From positions 62,001 to 126,000 of the forward strand of contig NZ_LMQC01000024.1 of assembly GCF_001424485.1 (NCBI RefSeq): a DNA stretch of 64,000 nt, given 5' to 3'. The notes under the pieces were generated by a model. The model made no database searches, was not told where the DNA came from, and saw only the letters and a program-made list of their open reading frames with translations. The stretch's first letter is position 1, and each line of letters begins with the position of its first letter. Below, one piece after another: positions 45,463-53,626 of the stretch. Source of the stretch: Modestobacter sp. Leaf380. Lineage in GTDB: Bacteria; Actinomycetota; Actinomycetes; Mycobacteriales; Geodermatophilaceae. Both the position numbers and the translations under genes were made by a program.

Positions 45463-45492
45463 GACCCCGCACTCCGCGAGGGAGTCGGGGTC
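45463..45492. terminator. Bidirectional terminator between phosphatase and small basic protein genes
   Basis: GACCCCG-x-ACTCC / GGAGT-CGGGGTC hairpin with a short loop, between converging genes. Confidence 0.75.
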
Positions 45493-45523
45493 GGTTGCCG
45501 TGCGCCGTCGGGACGGCGCTGCG

Positions 45524-45679
45524 TCAGCGGATGACGGCGGTGAACTGGCTGCTGTTCGCCAGGGTCAGCAGGTCGTCGCGCATCGCGGGGCTGCTGCTGC
45601 GGGCGAGCGCCTTGTCCAGGGCCCGACGGGTCCGCGACGCCTGACGACGCTGACGCCAGGTGCTGGTCACGCTGCTCAT
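45524..45679 (-). CDS. Small basic conserved protein
   Basis: 51 aa; sequence begins MSSVTSTWRQRRQASRTRRA and ends LANSSQFTAVIR, with AMRDDLLTLA in the middle. AGAGGGA lies 5 nt upstream of the ATG, and a leader of lower GC precedes it. Codon third positions are strongly G/C as in real genes of this genome. Small Arg-rich proteins with an R-D-(E/D)-L-L motif are common in actinobacteria. Function unknown. Confidence 0.7.
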   Translation of the reverse strand: MSSVTSTWRQRRQASRTRRALDKALARSSSPAMRDDLLTLANSSQFTAVIR

Positions 45680-45924
45680 GGTGTGTCCCTCTTCCGTACT
45701 GCTGCGGTTGTTGTTACGCCTGTATTAAAGCAGGCGAGCGTCCGTTTGTTCCAACGGAACGGAGGTGATGTCGGCGTTTGATCTACGGATGTTCACCCGA
45801 AAGCAGCAGGGACCTACGAATGGTGTCCGGCGCCACACGCTGGGGGTGGCCCCGGACACCCCGGCGCCGGGAGCGCCGTGCCCAGGGCCACAGCGGGCCC
45901 GCGCGTGTCGACCCCGGACACGAC
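45680..45924. other. Intergenic leader with a long hairpin
   Basis: Holds the upstream region of the 51-aa gene and an inverted repeat at 45,822-45,860 (GGTGTCCGG ... CCGGACACC, with an inner GCCA/TGGC). No gene supported on either strand. Confidence 0.4.
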
Positions 45925-45958
45925 GAGCCCCCGCCGACCGGGTGGTCGACGGGGGCTC
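45925..45958 (-). terminator. ptsI terminator
   Basis: 15-bp arms (one mismatch) starting GAGCCCCCG with loop GGGT, 29 bp past the ptsI stop. Confidence 0.75.
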
Positions 45959-45987
45959 GGCACGGAGCGGCGCGGCGCGGCGCGGGG

Positions 45988-47703
45988 TCAGGCAGCGGCG
46001 TCCAGCACCTCGCGCACGGCGGCGCGGGCCGCCGTCGGGTCGTCGGCCGCCAGCGCCACCTCGGCGGCCTGCTGACAGGTGGCCAGCGTGACCGTGCCGA
46101 GCTTGGCGCCGACCCCGGCGACCGAGGACGCCGCGCACGACAGCGACGTGATCCCCAGACCCACCAGCACGCAGGCCAGCAGCGGGTCGGCCGCTGCCTC
46201 GCCGCACACCCCGACCGGCTTGCCCACGCGCTGCCCGGCCTCGGCGGTCAGCTGCACCATCCGCAGCAGCGCGGGCTGCCACGGGTCGGTGAGGTCGGCC
46301 AGGTCGCCGGAGAGCCGGTCGGCGGCCAGCGTGTACTGGGAGAGGTCGTTGGTGCCGATGGACAGGAAGTCCAGGTGCTGCAGGAACCGGTCGGCCAGCA
46401 GCGCGACCGAGGGCACCTCGACCATGACGCCGGGGACCATGCCGCGCTCGCGCACCAGGGCGGCGAACTCGGCGGCCTCGGCCACAGTGGAGACCATCGG
46501 TGCCATCACCCAGGGGGTCGCACCGGTCCGCTCCGCGGCCTGGGCGACGGCGTCCAGCTGGCGGGTCAGGATGCCGGGGTCCAGCCGCGAGGTGCGCAGT
46601 CCGCGGACGCCGAGGGCCGGGTTGGCCTCGTCCGGCGGGGTGGCGAAGGCCAGCGGCTTGTCCGAGCCGGCGTCCAGGGTGCGCAGCACGACCTTGCGGC
46701 CGGCGAAGGCCTCGAAGACCTCCGCGTAGCCCTTCGCCTGCTCCTCGACGCCGGGCTCCTCGGAGTGGCCGAGGAAGGCCAGCTCGGTGCGCAGGAGGCC
46801 GACGCCCTCGGCGTGCGCGGCGGCCGCGGCACGCGCCCCGGCGCCGTCCTGCACGTTGGCCAGCACCTGCACGGCGTGCCCGTCCGACGTCGTGGCCGGA
46901 CCCTCGTAGCCGGCCAGCGCCTGGGCCGCCTGCCGGGCGGCCTCCACGCGGGAGCCGGCCTCGGTCGGGTCCGGGTCGACGGTGACGGTGCCCTGCTCGC
47001 CGTCGACGAGCACGACGGCACCCTCGGGGACGTCGGAGAGCCCGCCCACGGCGACGACGCAGGGCAGCCCGAGCTGGCGGGCGATGATCGCGGTGTGGCT
47101 GGTGGAGCCGCCCAGGCGGGTGGCCAGCGCGACCACCCGGGTCGGGTCCAGCCCGGCCGTGTCGGCGGGGGCCAGGTCGTCGGCCAGCAGCACCGACGGG
47201 GTGTCGGGGTTGGTGACGCCGGGTTCGGACTGCCCGGTCAGCTCGGCGACGATCCGGTCCCGGACGTCGTTGACGTCGGTGACCCGCTCGGCCATCAGAC
47301 CGCCCAGGCTGGCGAACAGCTCGGCGAACTGCTGGGCCGCGCCGACCGTGGCCACCGGCGCGGACGCCCCACCGTCGATGCGCTGCTCGACGGTGGACAG
47401 CAGGCCGCGGTCGCGGGCCAGGCCCGCGGTGGTGCCCAGCACGGCGGCGCTGACGCCGCTGGCTGCGGCGGCCCGCTCGGACAGCCGGGTGGCGACCACC
47501 TCGGCGGCGGCACCGAACCGCGCCTTCTCCGCGGCGCGGTCGCCCTCGGCGACCGGCTCGGCGTCCTCGGTCGGCAGCTGGACCGCGCCGTGCGGCCGGA
47601 TGACCGGCCCCCACGCCACACCGGGGACGACCGGGGTGCCGGTGAGCACCGTCGGGCCGTCGGCGCTCGGGGTGACGGCGGCGTCGGGGGTGGTGGTCGA
47701 CAT
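45988..47703 (-). CDS. ptsI: PTS enzyme I (phosphoenolpyruvate-protein phosphotransferase)
   Basis: 571 aa from ATG 47,703; longer frames upstream run through the regulatory gap. The phospho-His domain has H203 in GGSTSHTAIIARQLGLPCVV (GGSTSHTAI). The PEP-binding barrel carries LLRTELAFL, VLRTLDAGSDKPL, GTNDLSQYTLA and the catalytic Cys in GVCGEAAADP. Takes phosphate from PEP and passes it to HPr, encoded at the end of the divergent fru operon. Divergent gap of 282 bp holds fruR operator-like repeats. Confidence 0.95.
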   Translation of the reverse strand: MSTTTPDAAVTPSADGPTVLTGTPVVPGVAWGPVIRPHGAVQLPTEDAEPVAEGDRAAEKARFGAAAEVVATRLSERAAAASGVSAAVLGTTAGLARDRGLLSTVEQRIDGGASAPVATVGAAQQFAELFASLGGLMAERVTDVNDVRDRIVAELTGQSEPGVTNPDTPSVLLADDLAPADTAGLDPTRVVALATRLGGSTSHTAIIARQLGLPCVVAVGGLSDVPEGAVVLVDGEQGTVTVDPDPTEAGSRVEAARQAAQALAGYEGPATTSDGHAVQVLANVQDGAGARAAAAAHAEGVGLLRTELAFLGHSEEPGVEEQAKGYAEVFEAFAGRKVVLRTLDAGSDKPLAFATPPDEANPALGVRGLRTSRLDPGILTRQLDAVAQAAERTGATPWVMAPMVSTVAEAAEFAALVRERGMVPGVMVEVPSVALLADRFLQHLDFLSIGTNDLSQYTLAADRLSGDLADLTDPWQPALLRMVQLTAEAGQRVGKPVGVCGEAAADPLLACVLVGLGITSLSCAASSVAGVGAKLGTVTLATCQQAAEVALAADDPTAARAAVREVLDAAA

Positions 47704-47884
47704 CGTGTGCGGGGCCTCTCTGTCGGGCTGCGGAGCGGCCGGTGGCCGTTCACGGGCGGACTGCGCGGTGGTGCGGTGCGTGCGCCGGCGCCGGTGCCGG
47801 ACGAGTGCGGGGCGTGCGGGGAGCGACACGGCGGGCGTTCGTACACCCACCGCGGGCCCCGGTGACCAGAGTCACGACAAGGCC

Positions 47885-47913
47885 TTGACTTGTCAACGTA
47901 ACCAACGTAAAAC
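47885..47913 (+). promoter_or_regulatory. fru operon promoter with DeoR-type direct repeats
   Basis: -35 TTGACT (47,885-47,890), 17-bp spacer, -10 TAAAAC (47,908-47,913). Two CAACGTAA copies (47,894-47,901 and 47,903-47,910) fill the spacer with 9-bp periodicity, as expected for an operator blocking the promoter. The same repeats may also control ptsI. Confidence 0.65.
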
Positions 47914-47985
47914 AACACCAACACAGACGCGAAGCCACACGAACGGGCAGCGAGACGTGACCCGGACGACGCCGAGGAGGTGACC

Positions 47986-48753
47986 GTGTACGCAGAGGAA
48001 CGCCAGCAGGCCATCGCCGGTCTCGTCGCCCAGCGCGGACGGCTCGCCGTCACCGCCGTCGCCGAGCGGTTCGGCGTCACCACCGAGACCGTCCGCCGCG
48101 ACCTCGCCGTCCTCGAGCGCGCCGGGATGCTGCGCCGGGTGCACGGCGGCGCCGTCCCCACCGGCGCGCTGACCGTCGTCGAGCCCGGCCTGGGCGAGCG
48201 GCGCGGCACCCGCACCGAGCACAAGCGCCGGATCGCCTCCGCCGCGCTGACTTTGGTGCCCGACGTCGACGGCAGCCTGGTGCTCGACGGCGGCAGCTCC
48301 ACCGCCGCGCTGGCCGAGATCCTGCCCGCCGACCGGCGGCTGCTGGTGGTCACCAACTCGGTGCCGATCTCCCACCGGCTCACCGTCGCCCCCGGCGTCA
48401 GCCTGCACGTGCTCGGCGGCCGGGTCCGCGGCATCACCCAGACCGCGGTCGGGGAGAGCACCGTGGCCGCCCTGGCCGACCTGCGCGTCGACGTCGTCTT
48501 CCTCGGCGCCAACGGGGTCAGCGCCGGCCACGGCTTCTCCACCCCGGACGAGACCGAGGCCGCCAGCAAGCGCGCCATGGTCCGCGCCGCCCAACGCGTG
48601 GTGGTCCTGGCCGACAGCAGCAAGCTCGGCCGCGAGCACCTGGTCCGCTTCGCCAGCGTCGACGACGTCGACGTCCTGGTCACCGACGACGAAGCCGACC
48701 CGGACGTCGTCGCCGAGATCGAGTCTCACGGGATCGAGGTGCTCACCGCATGA
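47986..48753 (+). CDS. fruR: DeoR-family fructose operon repressor
   Basis: 255 aa from GTG 47,986, placed 5 nt after GAGGAGG (GTG 47,980 overlaps that site). N-terminal DeoR HTH: RQQAIAGLVAQRGRLAVTAVAERFGVTTETVRRDLAVLERAGMLRRVHGGAV (VTTETVRRDL recognition). The C-terminal sugar-phosphate domain has LDGGSSTAALAEIL, VTNSVPISHRL, FLGANGVSAGHGFSTPDETEAASKRAM. ATGA overlap with fruK. Likely senses fructose 1-phosphate and binds the repeats in its own promoter. Confidence 0.92.
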   Translation: MYAEERQQAIAGLVAQRGRLAVTAVAERFGVTTETVRRDLAVLERAGMLRRVHGGAVPTGALTVVEPGLGERRGTRTEHKRRIASAALTLVPDVDGSLVLDGGSSTAALAEILPADRRLLVVTNSVPISHRLTVAPGVSLHVLGGRVRGITQTAVGESTVAALADLRVDVVFLGANGVSAGHGFSTPDETEAASKRAMVRAAQRVVVLADSSKLGREHLVRFASVDDVDVLVTDDEADPDVVAEIESHGIEVLTA

Positions 48754-49751
48754 GCAACACCATCGTCACGCTGACCGCCAACCCCAGCCTGGACCGCACG
48801 CTGGAGCTCCCCGGGCCGCTGGAGCGGGGCCTCGTCGCCCGGCTGGGCGTCAGCCACACCGAGCCCGGCGGCAAGGGGGTCAACGTCTCCCGCGCCGTCG
48901 CCGCCGCCGGCGCCGACGTGGTCTCCGTGCTCCCGGCCGCCGACGAGGACCCGATGGTCCGCGCGCTGCAGACCCTGGGCCTGCGGCTGGCCACGGTCGC
49001 GATCACCGACGCCGTCCGCACCAATTACACCCTCACCGAGCCCGACGGCACGACGACGAAGCTCAACGAGCCCGGCGCCCGCCTGGACGACGCCGTCCGC
49101 GCGGCGCTGCTCGCCGCCGTCGTCGAGCACGCCGCGACCGCCTCCTGGGTGGCGCTGTGCGGCTCGCTGCCCCCGGGCACCCCGGTCGGCTGGTACGCCG
49201 ACCTGGTCCGGGCCGTCCGCTCCACCGGCGCCCGGATCGCCGTGGACACCTCCGAGGGGCCGCTGCTCGCCCTGCTGGCCGCCGGCCCCGACGCCGCCCC
49301 GGACCTGCTCAAGCCCAACACCGAGGAGCTGGCCCAGCTCGCCGGGGTCGACGAGGCCACCGTCGTCGCCGACCCCGACGCGGCGCTGGCCGCCGTCGCC
49401 ACCCTGCACGAGCGCGGCGTGGGTGCGGTGCTGCTGACCCTGGGCGGCGACGGCGCCGTCCTCAGCACCGCCGACGGCGGCCTGTTCTCCGCCCGTCCGC
49501 CGGCCATCACCGTGCGCAGCACGGTCGGCGCCGGTGACTGCAGCCTGGCCGGCTACCTGCTCGCCGACCTGGCCGGCGCCCCGCCGGCCGACCGGCTGCG
49601 CAACGCCGTCGCCTACGGGTCGGCCTCGGCCTCCCTCCCCGGTTCCGCCGTCCCCACCCCGGCCCAGGTGGACGGCGCCGCCGTCCGGGTCACCGCCGGC
49701 CTGCCCGGCAGCAGCACCGCACCGCCGCACGAGCACGCCCCCGCGCACTGA
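48750..49751 (+). CDS. fruK: 1-phosphofructokinase
   Basis: 333 aa, PfkB family. Begins IVTLTANPSLDRTLEL, then PGGKGVNVSRAVAAAGADV (signature 1) and VRSTVGAGDCSLAGYLLADL (signature 2, catalytic Asp in GAGD). The N-terminal TxNPSxD is typical of FruK/LacC-type enzymes. Converts fructose 1-phosphate, made by the PTS, to fructose 1,6-bisphosphate. A His/Pro tail of about 15 residues is unusual but minor. Confidence 0.93.
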   Translation: MSNTIVTLTANPSLDRTLELPGPLERGLVARLGVSHTEPGGKGVNVSRAVAAAGADVVSVLPAADEDPMVRALQTLGLRLATVAITDAVRTNYTLTEPDGTTTKLNEPGARLDDAVRAALLAAVVEHAATASWVALCGSLPPGTPVGWYADLVRAVRSTGARIAVDTSEGPLLALLAAGPDAAPDLLKPNTEELAQLAGVDEATVVADPDAALAAVATLHERGVGAVLLTLGGDGAVLSTADGGLFSARPPAITVRSTVGAGDCSLAGYLLADLAGAPPADRLRNAVAYGSASASLPGSAVPTPAQVDGAAVRVTAGLPGSSTAPPHEHAPAH

Positions 49752-49825
49752 CGCACGCCGCGCCCCGCACCCGCACCCGAGCCACCCCGACCGCGAACCA
49801 CCCCACCGCGACCCATGGAGCACCC

Positions 49826-51970
49826 GTGTCCGCACTGATCACCACCGACCTGGTGGCGCTCGACGTCAGCCCAGGCGCTGACAAGACCGCCGTCATCCGG
49901 CACCTGGCAGGGCTGGTGTCCGCCACCGGGCGCGCGAGCTCGACCGAGGGCCTCTACGACGACGCCATGGACCGCGAGTCCAAGGTGGCCACCGGCCTGC
50001 CCGGCGGCATCGCGATCCCGCACTGCCGCTCCGAGGCCGTCACCGAGGCCTCGCTGGCCTTCGCCAGGCTCTCCCCGCCGGTGGACTTCGGCGCCTCCGA
50101 CGGCCCCGCGGACCTGGTCTTCCTGATCGCCGCGCCGGCCCACGGCGACGCCGACCACCTCACCCTGCTCACCGCGCTGGCCCGCGCCCTGGTCCGGCCG
50201 GAGTTCGTCGCCTCGCTGCGCGCCGCCTCCTCCGACACCGAGGTCGTCGCCCTGGTGCAGGACGTCGTCTCCCCCGAGCCGGCCACCGCCACCACCGCCA
50301 CCCCGGCCACCGCGCCGGCCGCCGGCGCACACGCCGACCCGGCCGCTGCCACCCCCGCCGCAGCCACCCCCGCCGCGTCGGCCGACCGCCCGGTGCTGGT
50401 CGCCGTCAGCGCCTGCCCGACCGGCATCGCGCACACCTACATGGCCGCCGACAAGCTGGCCTCCGCCGCCCGCGAGATGGGCGTCGAGCTGCACGTGGAG
50501 ACCCAGGGCTCCTCCGGCGCGACCCCGATCGACCCCTCCGTGGTCAGCAAGGCCGCCGCGGTCATCTTCGCCGTCGACGTCGGCGTCCGGGACCGGGAGC
50601 GGTTCGCCGGCAAGCCGGTCGTCCAGTCCGGCACCAAGCGGGCCATCCAGGAGCCCGAGGTCATGATCCGCGAGGCCCTCGCGGCCGCGCAGAACCCCAA
50701 CGCCCGCCGCGTCCCCGGCGCCGGCGCCTCCTCCGACGCCCCGGCGACCACCGGCGGCCGCCCGAGCGCCGGCTCGGAGATCCGCCGCTGGCTGCTCACC
50801 GGCGTCAGCTACATGATCCCGTTCGTCGCCGCCGGTGGTCTGCTCATCGCGCTGGGCTTCCTCTTCGGTGGCTACCAGATCGTCAACGGCGACCCCTCGG
50901 CCGAGGGCCTGAGCTACGGCCAGAACTGGCTGCTCAACAACAACCTCTTCGACCTGCCGGTGGCCCCGGGCATCGAGGGCCTCAACGACGGCTTCCTCGG
51001 CTACCTGGGCGCGCTGTTCGTCGTCCTGGGCCAGGCCGCGTTCGGCTTCCTGGTCCCGGCCCTGGCCGGCTACATCGCCTTCGCCATCGCCGACCGCCCG
51101 GGCATCGTCCCCGGCTTCGTCGTCGGTGCGGTCTCCCTGACCGTCGGCGCCGGCTTCCTCGGCGGCCTCGTCGGCGGCATCCTGGCCGGCTTCGCGGCCA
51201 AGTGGATCGCCGGCTGGAAGCTCCCCGCCGGTGTGCGCGGCCTGCAGCCCGTCGTGATCATCCCGCTGCTGGCCACCGTCATCTCCAGCGGCCTCATGGC
51301 CCTCGTGCTCGGCCGCCCGCTCGCCCTGGCCCTCGAGGGCCTCAGCAGCTTCCTCACCGGCCTGTCCGGCTCCTCGGCGATCCTGCTCGGGGTCATCCTC
51401 GGCCTGATGATGTGCTTCGACCTCGGTGGCCCGGTCAACAAGGCCGCCTACGTCTTCGCCACCACCGGCATCGGCGTCGCCGACCCCAGCCCCGCCTCGC
51501 TGCGCATCATGGCGATCGTCATGGGCGCCGGCATGGTCCCCCCGCTGGCCATGGCCCTGTCGACCTTCCTGCGCAAGCAGCTCTACACCCCCGCGGAGCG
51601 GGAGAACGGCAAGGCCGGCATCCTGCTGGGCCTGTCCTTCATCTCCGAGGGCGCCATCCCGTTCGCCGCCGCCGACCCGCTGCGGGTCATCCCCTCGATG
51701 ATGCTGGGCGGGGCCACCTCCGGTGCCCTCATCGCGGCCTTCGGCACCGAGCTGCGGGCGCCCCACGGCGGTGTCTTCGTCTTCTTCGCGATGACGAACT
51801 TCTTCCTCTTCCTGCTCGCCGTCCTCATCGGGGCCGTCGTCGGTGGCATCGCCGTCACCGTCGCCAAGGGCATCGGCCGCACCCCGGAGACCACGCCGGC
51901 AGCGGCCACCCCGGACGCGATGGTCGGGGACGCCGGCACGACCCGTGGTGCCACCGTCGGCGCCAACTGA
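49826..51970 (+). CDS. fruA: PTS fructose transporter IIABC
   Basis: 714 aa in the order A-B-C. EIIA (1-150): phospho-His66 in GIAIPHCRSEAV. An Ala/Thr/Pro linker (about 150-185). EIIB: phospho-Cys197 in VSACPTGIAHTYMAADKL. EIIC from about 315: LTGVSYMIPFVAAGGLLIALGF and GGPVNKAAYVFATTGI, eight or more hydrophobic segments. Imports fructose as fructose 1-phosphate using phosphate relayed by EI and HPr. Downstream partner is ptsH. Confidence 0.95.
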   Translation: MSALITTDLVALDVSPGADKTAVIRHLAGLVSATGRASSTEGLYDDAMDRESKVATGLPGGIAIPHCRSEAVTEASLAFARLSPPVDFGASDGPADLVFLIAAPAHGDADHLTLLTALARALVRPEFVASLRAASSDTEVVALVQDVVSPEPATATTATPATAPAAGAHADPAAATPAAATPAASADRPVLVAVSACPTGIAHTYMAADKLASAAREMGVELHVETQGSSGATPIDPSVVSKAAAVIFAVDVGVRDRERFAGKPVVQSGTKRAIQEPEVMIREALAAAQNPNARRVPGAGASSDAPATTGGRPSAGSEIRRWLLTGVSYMIPFVAAGGLLIALGFLFGGYQIVNGDPSAEGLSYGQNWLLNNNLFDLPVAPGIEGLNDGFLGYLGALFVVLGQAAFGFLVPALAGYIAFAIADRPGIVPGFVVGAVSLTVGAGFLGGLVGGILAGFAAKWIAGWKLPAGVRGLQPVVIIPLLATVISSGLMALVLGRPLALALEGLSSFLTGLSGSSAILLGVILGLMMCFDLGGPVNKAAYVFATTGIGVADPSPASLRIMAIVMGAGMVPPLAMALSTFLRKQLYTPAERENGKAGILLGLSFISEGAIPFAAADPLRVIPSMMLGGATSGALIAAFGTELRAPHGGVFVFFAMTNFFLFLLAVLIGAVVGGIAVTVAKGIGRTPETTPAAATPDAMVGDAGTTRGATVGAN

Positions 51971-52010
51971 CACGATCAGTGCCAGAACTCGACGCAGAGG
52001 AGCGCACCGC

Positions 52011-52271
52011 ATGCCCAGCCAGACCGTGACCGTCGGATCCGCCGTCGGCCTGCACGCCCGCCCCGCCGCCCTGATCGCCGAGGCCGTCGGCAAGTCCGGG
52101 GTGCCCGTCACCCTGGCCACGCCCGGTGGCAACCCGGTCGACGCCGGCTCCCCGCTGATGATCATGACCCTGGGCGCCAAGAAGGGCGCCGAGGTCGTCG
52201 TCACCAGCGACGACGAGGCCGTGCTGGCCGACATCGCCGGCATGGTCTCCCGGGACCTCGACGCCGAGTAG
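52011..52271 (+). CDS. ptsH: PTS phosphocarrier HPr
   Basis: 86 aa. Active-site His15 in VGLHARPAALI. The usual regulatory Ser region reads VDAGSPLMIMTLGAKKG (Ser47). Carries phosphate from EI to the IIA domain of FruA. The Shine-Dalgarno sequence GAGGAG is clear. Last gene of the fru operon, followed by a strong terminator. Confidence 0.95.
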   Translation: MPSQTVTVGSAVGLHARPAALIAEAVGKSGVPVTLATPGGNPVDAGSPLMIMTLGAKKGAEVVVTSDDEAVLADIAGMVSRDLDAE

Positions 52272-52283
52272 CAGCCCCACACG

Positions 52284-52315
52284 ACGCCCCGTCCCCCTCA
52301 CGGGGGGCGGGGCGT
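52284..52315 (+). terminator. fru-ptsH operon terminator
   Basis: 14-bp stem starting ACGCCCCG and ending CGGGGCGT with a 4-nt loop, then TCGTGCGT. Confidence 0.85.
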
Positions 52316-52353
52316 TCGTGCGTCCGGGCCCGGCGTAGGAGGAGGCAAAGGAC

Positions 52354-52393
52354 GCTCTACACCCCCCTTGTAGGCCAACAGGGGGTGCAGAGC
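52354..52393. repeat. Second hairpin in the ptsH/AGE convergent gap
   Basis: 13-bp arms, GCTCT...ACCCCC and GGGGGTG...AGAGC, with one mismatch and a 14-nt loop. Flanking GGAGG/CCTCC extend the dyad. It may terminate the minus-strand epimerase gene. Confidence 0.55.
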
Positions 52394-52437
52394 TTCCTCC
52401 GCCGCAGGTCCACCGGCGGCGGAGGACGGGTGGGGCC

Positions 52438-53616
52438 TCAGGGCAGCAGGGACGCCGCCACGCTGCCGCGGACCGGGCGGTCGGCTCCCAGCAGGAGCAT
52501 CTGGGCCAGGTGGTAGGCGTCGGGCTGGCCGGTCCAGGTGCCGGTGCCGACCTCGCCGGTGGGGGTGAGCTCGTGGTGCCAGCTGCCGGTGGAGCGGTCC
52601 AGGAAGTGCGCGTCGCCGTGCGCCTCCCAGGTGTGCTGCAGCCCGGCGGCGCGCGGGTCCCCGGTGACCGCGTACCGGACGGCGGCCGCGGCGACCGCCT
52701 CGCACAGCACCCAGTGCATCCGGGCGACGACGACGGGCCGGTCCGACCAGTCCAGCGTGTACGGGAAGCCGGGGTGGCCGTCGGCGGCCCAGCCACGCTC
52801 GGTGGCGGCGGTGAACAGGGCGGCGCTGTCGGCGCGCAGCCAGCCGGGCGCGCGCTCACCGAGGACGGCGTCCAGGTGCAGGCACAGCCGGGCCCACTCG
52901 AACTGGTGCCCGACGGTGACGCCGTAGGGCCGGAACGGGTCGGCCTTCGCGTCCGCCGAGTGCTCGGGCAGCGGCGTCCAGTCGCTGGTGAAGTGCTCGG
53001 GCAGCCGCCAGTCGGCCTCACGCGCCCAGCCGTGCACGATCCGCTCCGTCGAGCGCAGCGCGTGGCTGCGCAGCCGGGCGGTGGTCTCCGGGTGGGTGCC
53101 GGCCAGGGCGTCGGCGGCGGCCAGCGCGGCCTCGACGCCGTGCATGTTGGCGTTGGCGCCGCGGTAGTCCTCGGTCTGCGACCAGTCGGGGGTGGACGAC
53201 TCCCGGGCCAGGCCCTCGGCGTCGTCCCAGAAGCGGTCCTCCCAGACGGCGAGGGCCTCGTCCAGCAGCTCGGCGGCCCCCGGCACGGCCGCGGTCGTCG
53301 CCGAGGAGGCGGCCAGCAGCACGAACGCGTGCACGTAGGCGGCCTTGGACCGGTCGCTGGTGCTGGCACCCCAGCCGCCGTGCTCGCCGTCCCGCAGCGG
53401 CCCCGAGGCCAGCGCCCGGACGCCGTGCTCGGCCAGCTCCAGTGCGCCCTCCCGGCCCAACAGCGCGGCCAGGGAGAACACGTGCGTCATCCGCGCGCTG
53501 ATCCAGGTCTCCGTCGGCCGCTCCTCGACCACCCCGTCGGCACCCAGGTACCCGAACCCGTCGGGCACCCGGGCGCGCGCGGCGAAGGCGAGCAGCGGCC
53601 CGAGCTCGGTCTCCAT
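52438..53616 (-). CDS. AGE-family epimerase/isomerase
   Basis: 392 aa with an (alpha/alpha)6-barrel layout. Recognisable family blocks: TETWISARMTHVFSLAALLG, HGGWGASTSDRSKAAYVHAFVLLAASSA, NANMHGVEAALAA, VTVGHQFEWARLCL, and WHHELTPTGEV. His in ANMHGVEA and VGHQFEWARL occupy the catalytic positions in YihS/mannose isomerase-like members. Probably interconverts aldose and ketose (for example mannose-fructose), which would feed the fructose pathway next door, but the substrate is inference. Confidence 0.85.
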   Translation of the reverse strand: METELGPLLAFAARARVPDGFGYLGADGVVEERPTETWISARMTHVFSLAALLGREGALELAEHGVRALASGPLRDGEHGGWGASTSDRSKAAYVHAFVLLAASSATTAAVPGAAELLDEALAVWEDRFWDDAEGLARESSTPDWSQTEDYRGANANMHGVEAALAAADALAGTHPETTARLRSHALRSTERIVHGWAREADWRLPEHFTSDWTPLPEHSADAKADPFRPYGVTVGHQFEWARLCLHLDAVLGERAPGWLRADSAALFTAATERGWAADGHPGFPYTLDWSDRPVVVARMHWVLCEAVAAAAVRYAVTGDPRAAGLQHTWEAHGDAHFLDRSTGSWHHELTPTGEVGTGTWTGQPDAYHLAQMLLLGADRPVRGSVAASLLP

Positions 53617-53626
53617 GCGACCGACC

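Noticed and set aside
45778-47865. 695-aa plus-strand open frame
   Set aside because: Antisense to ptsI, with no recognisable motif.
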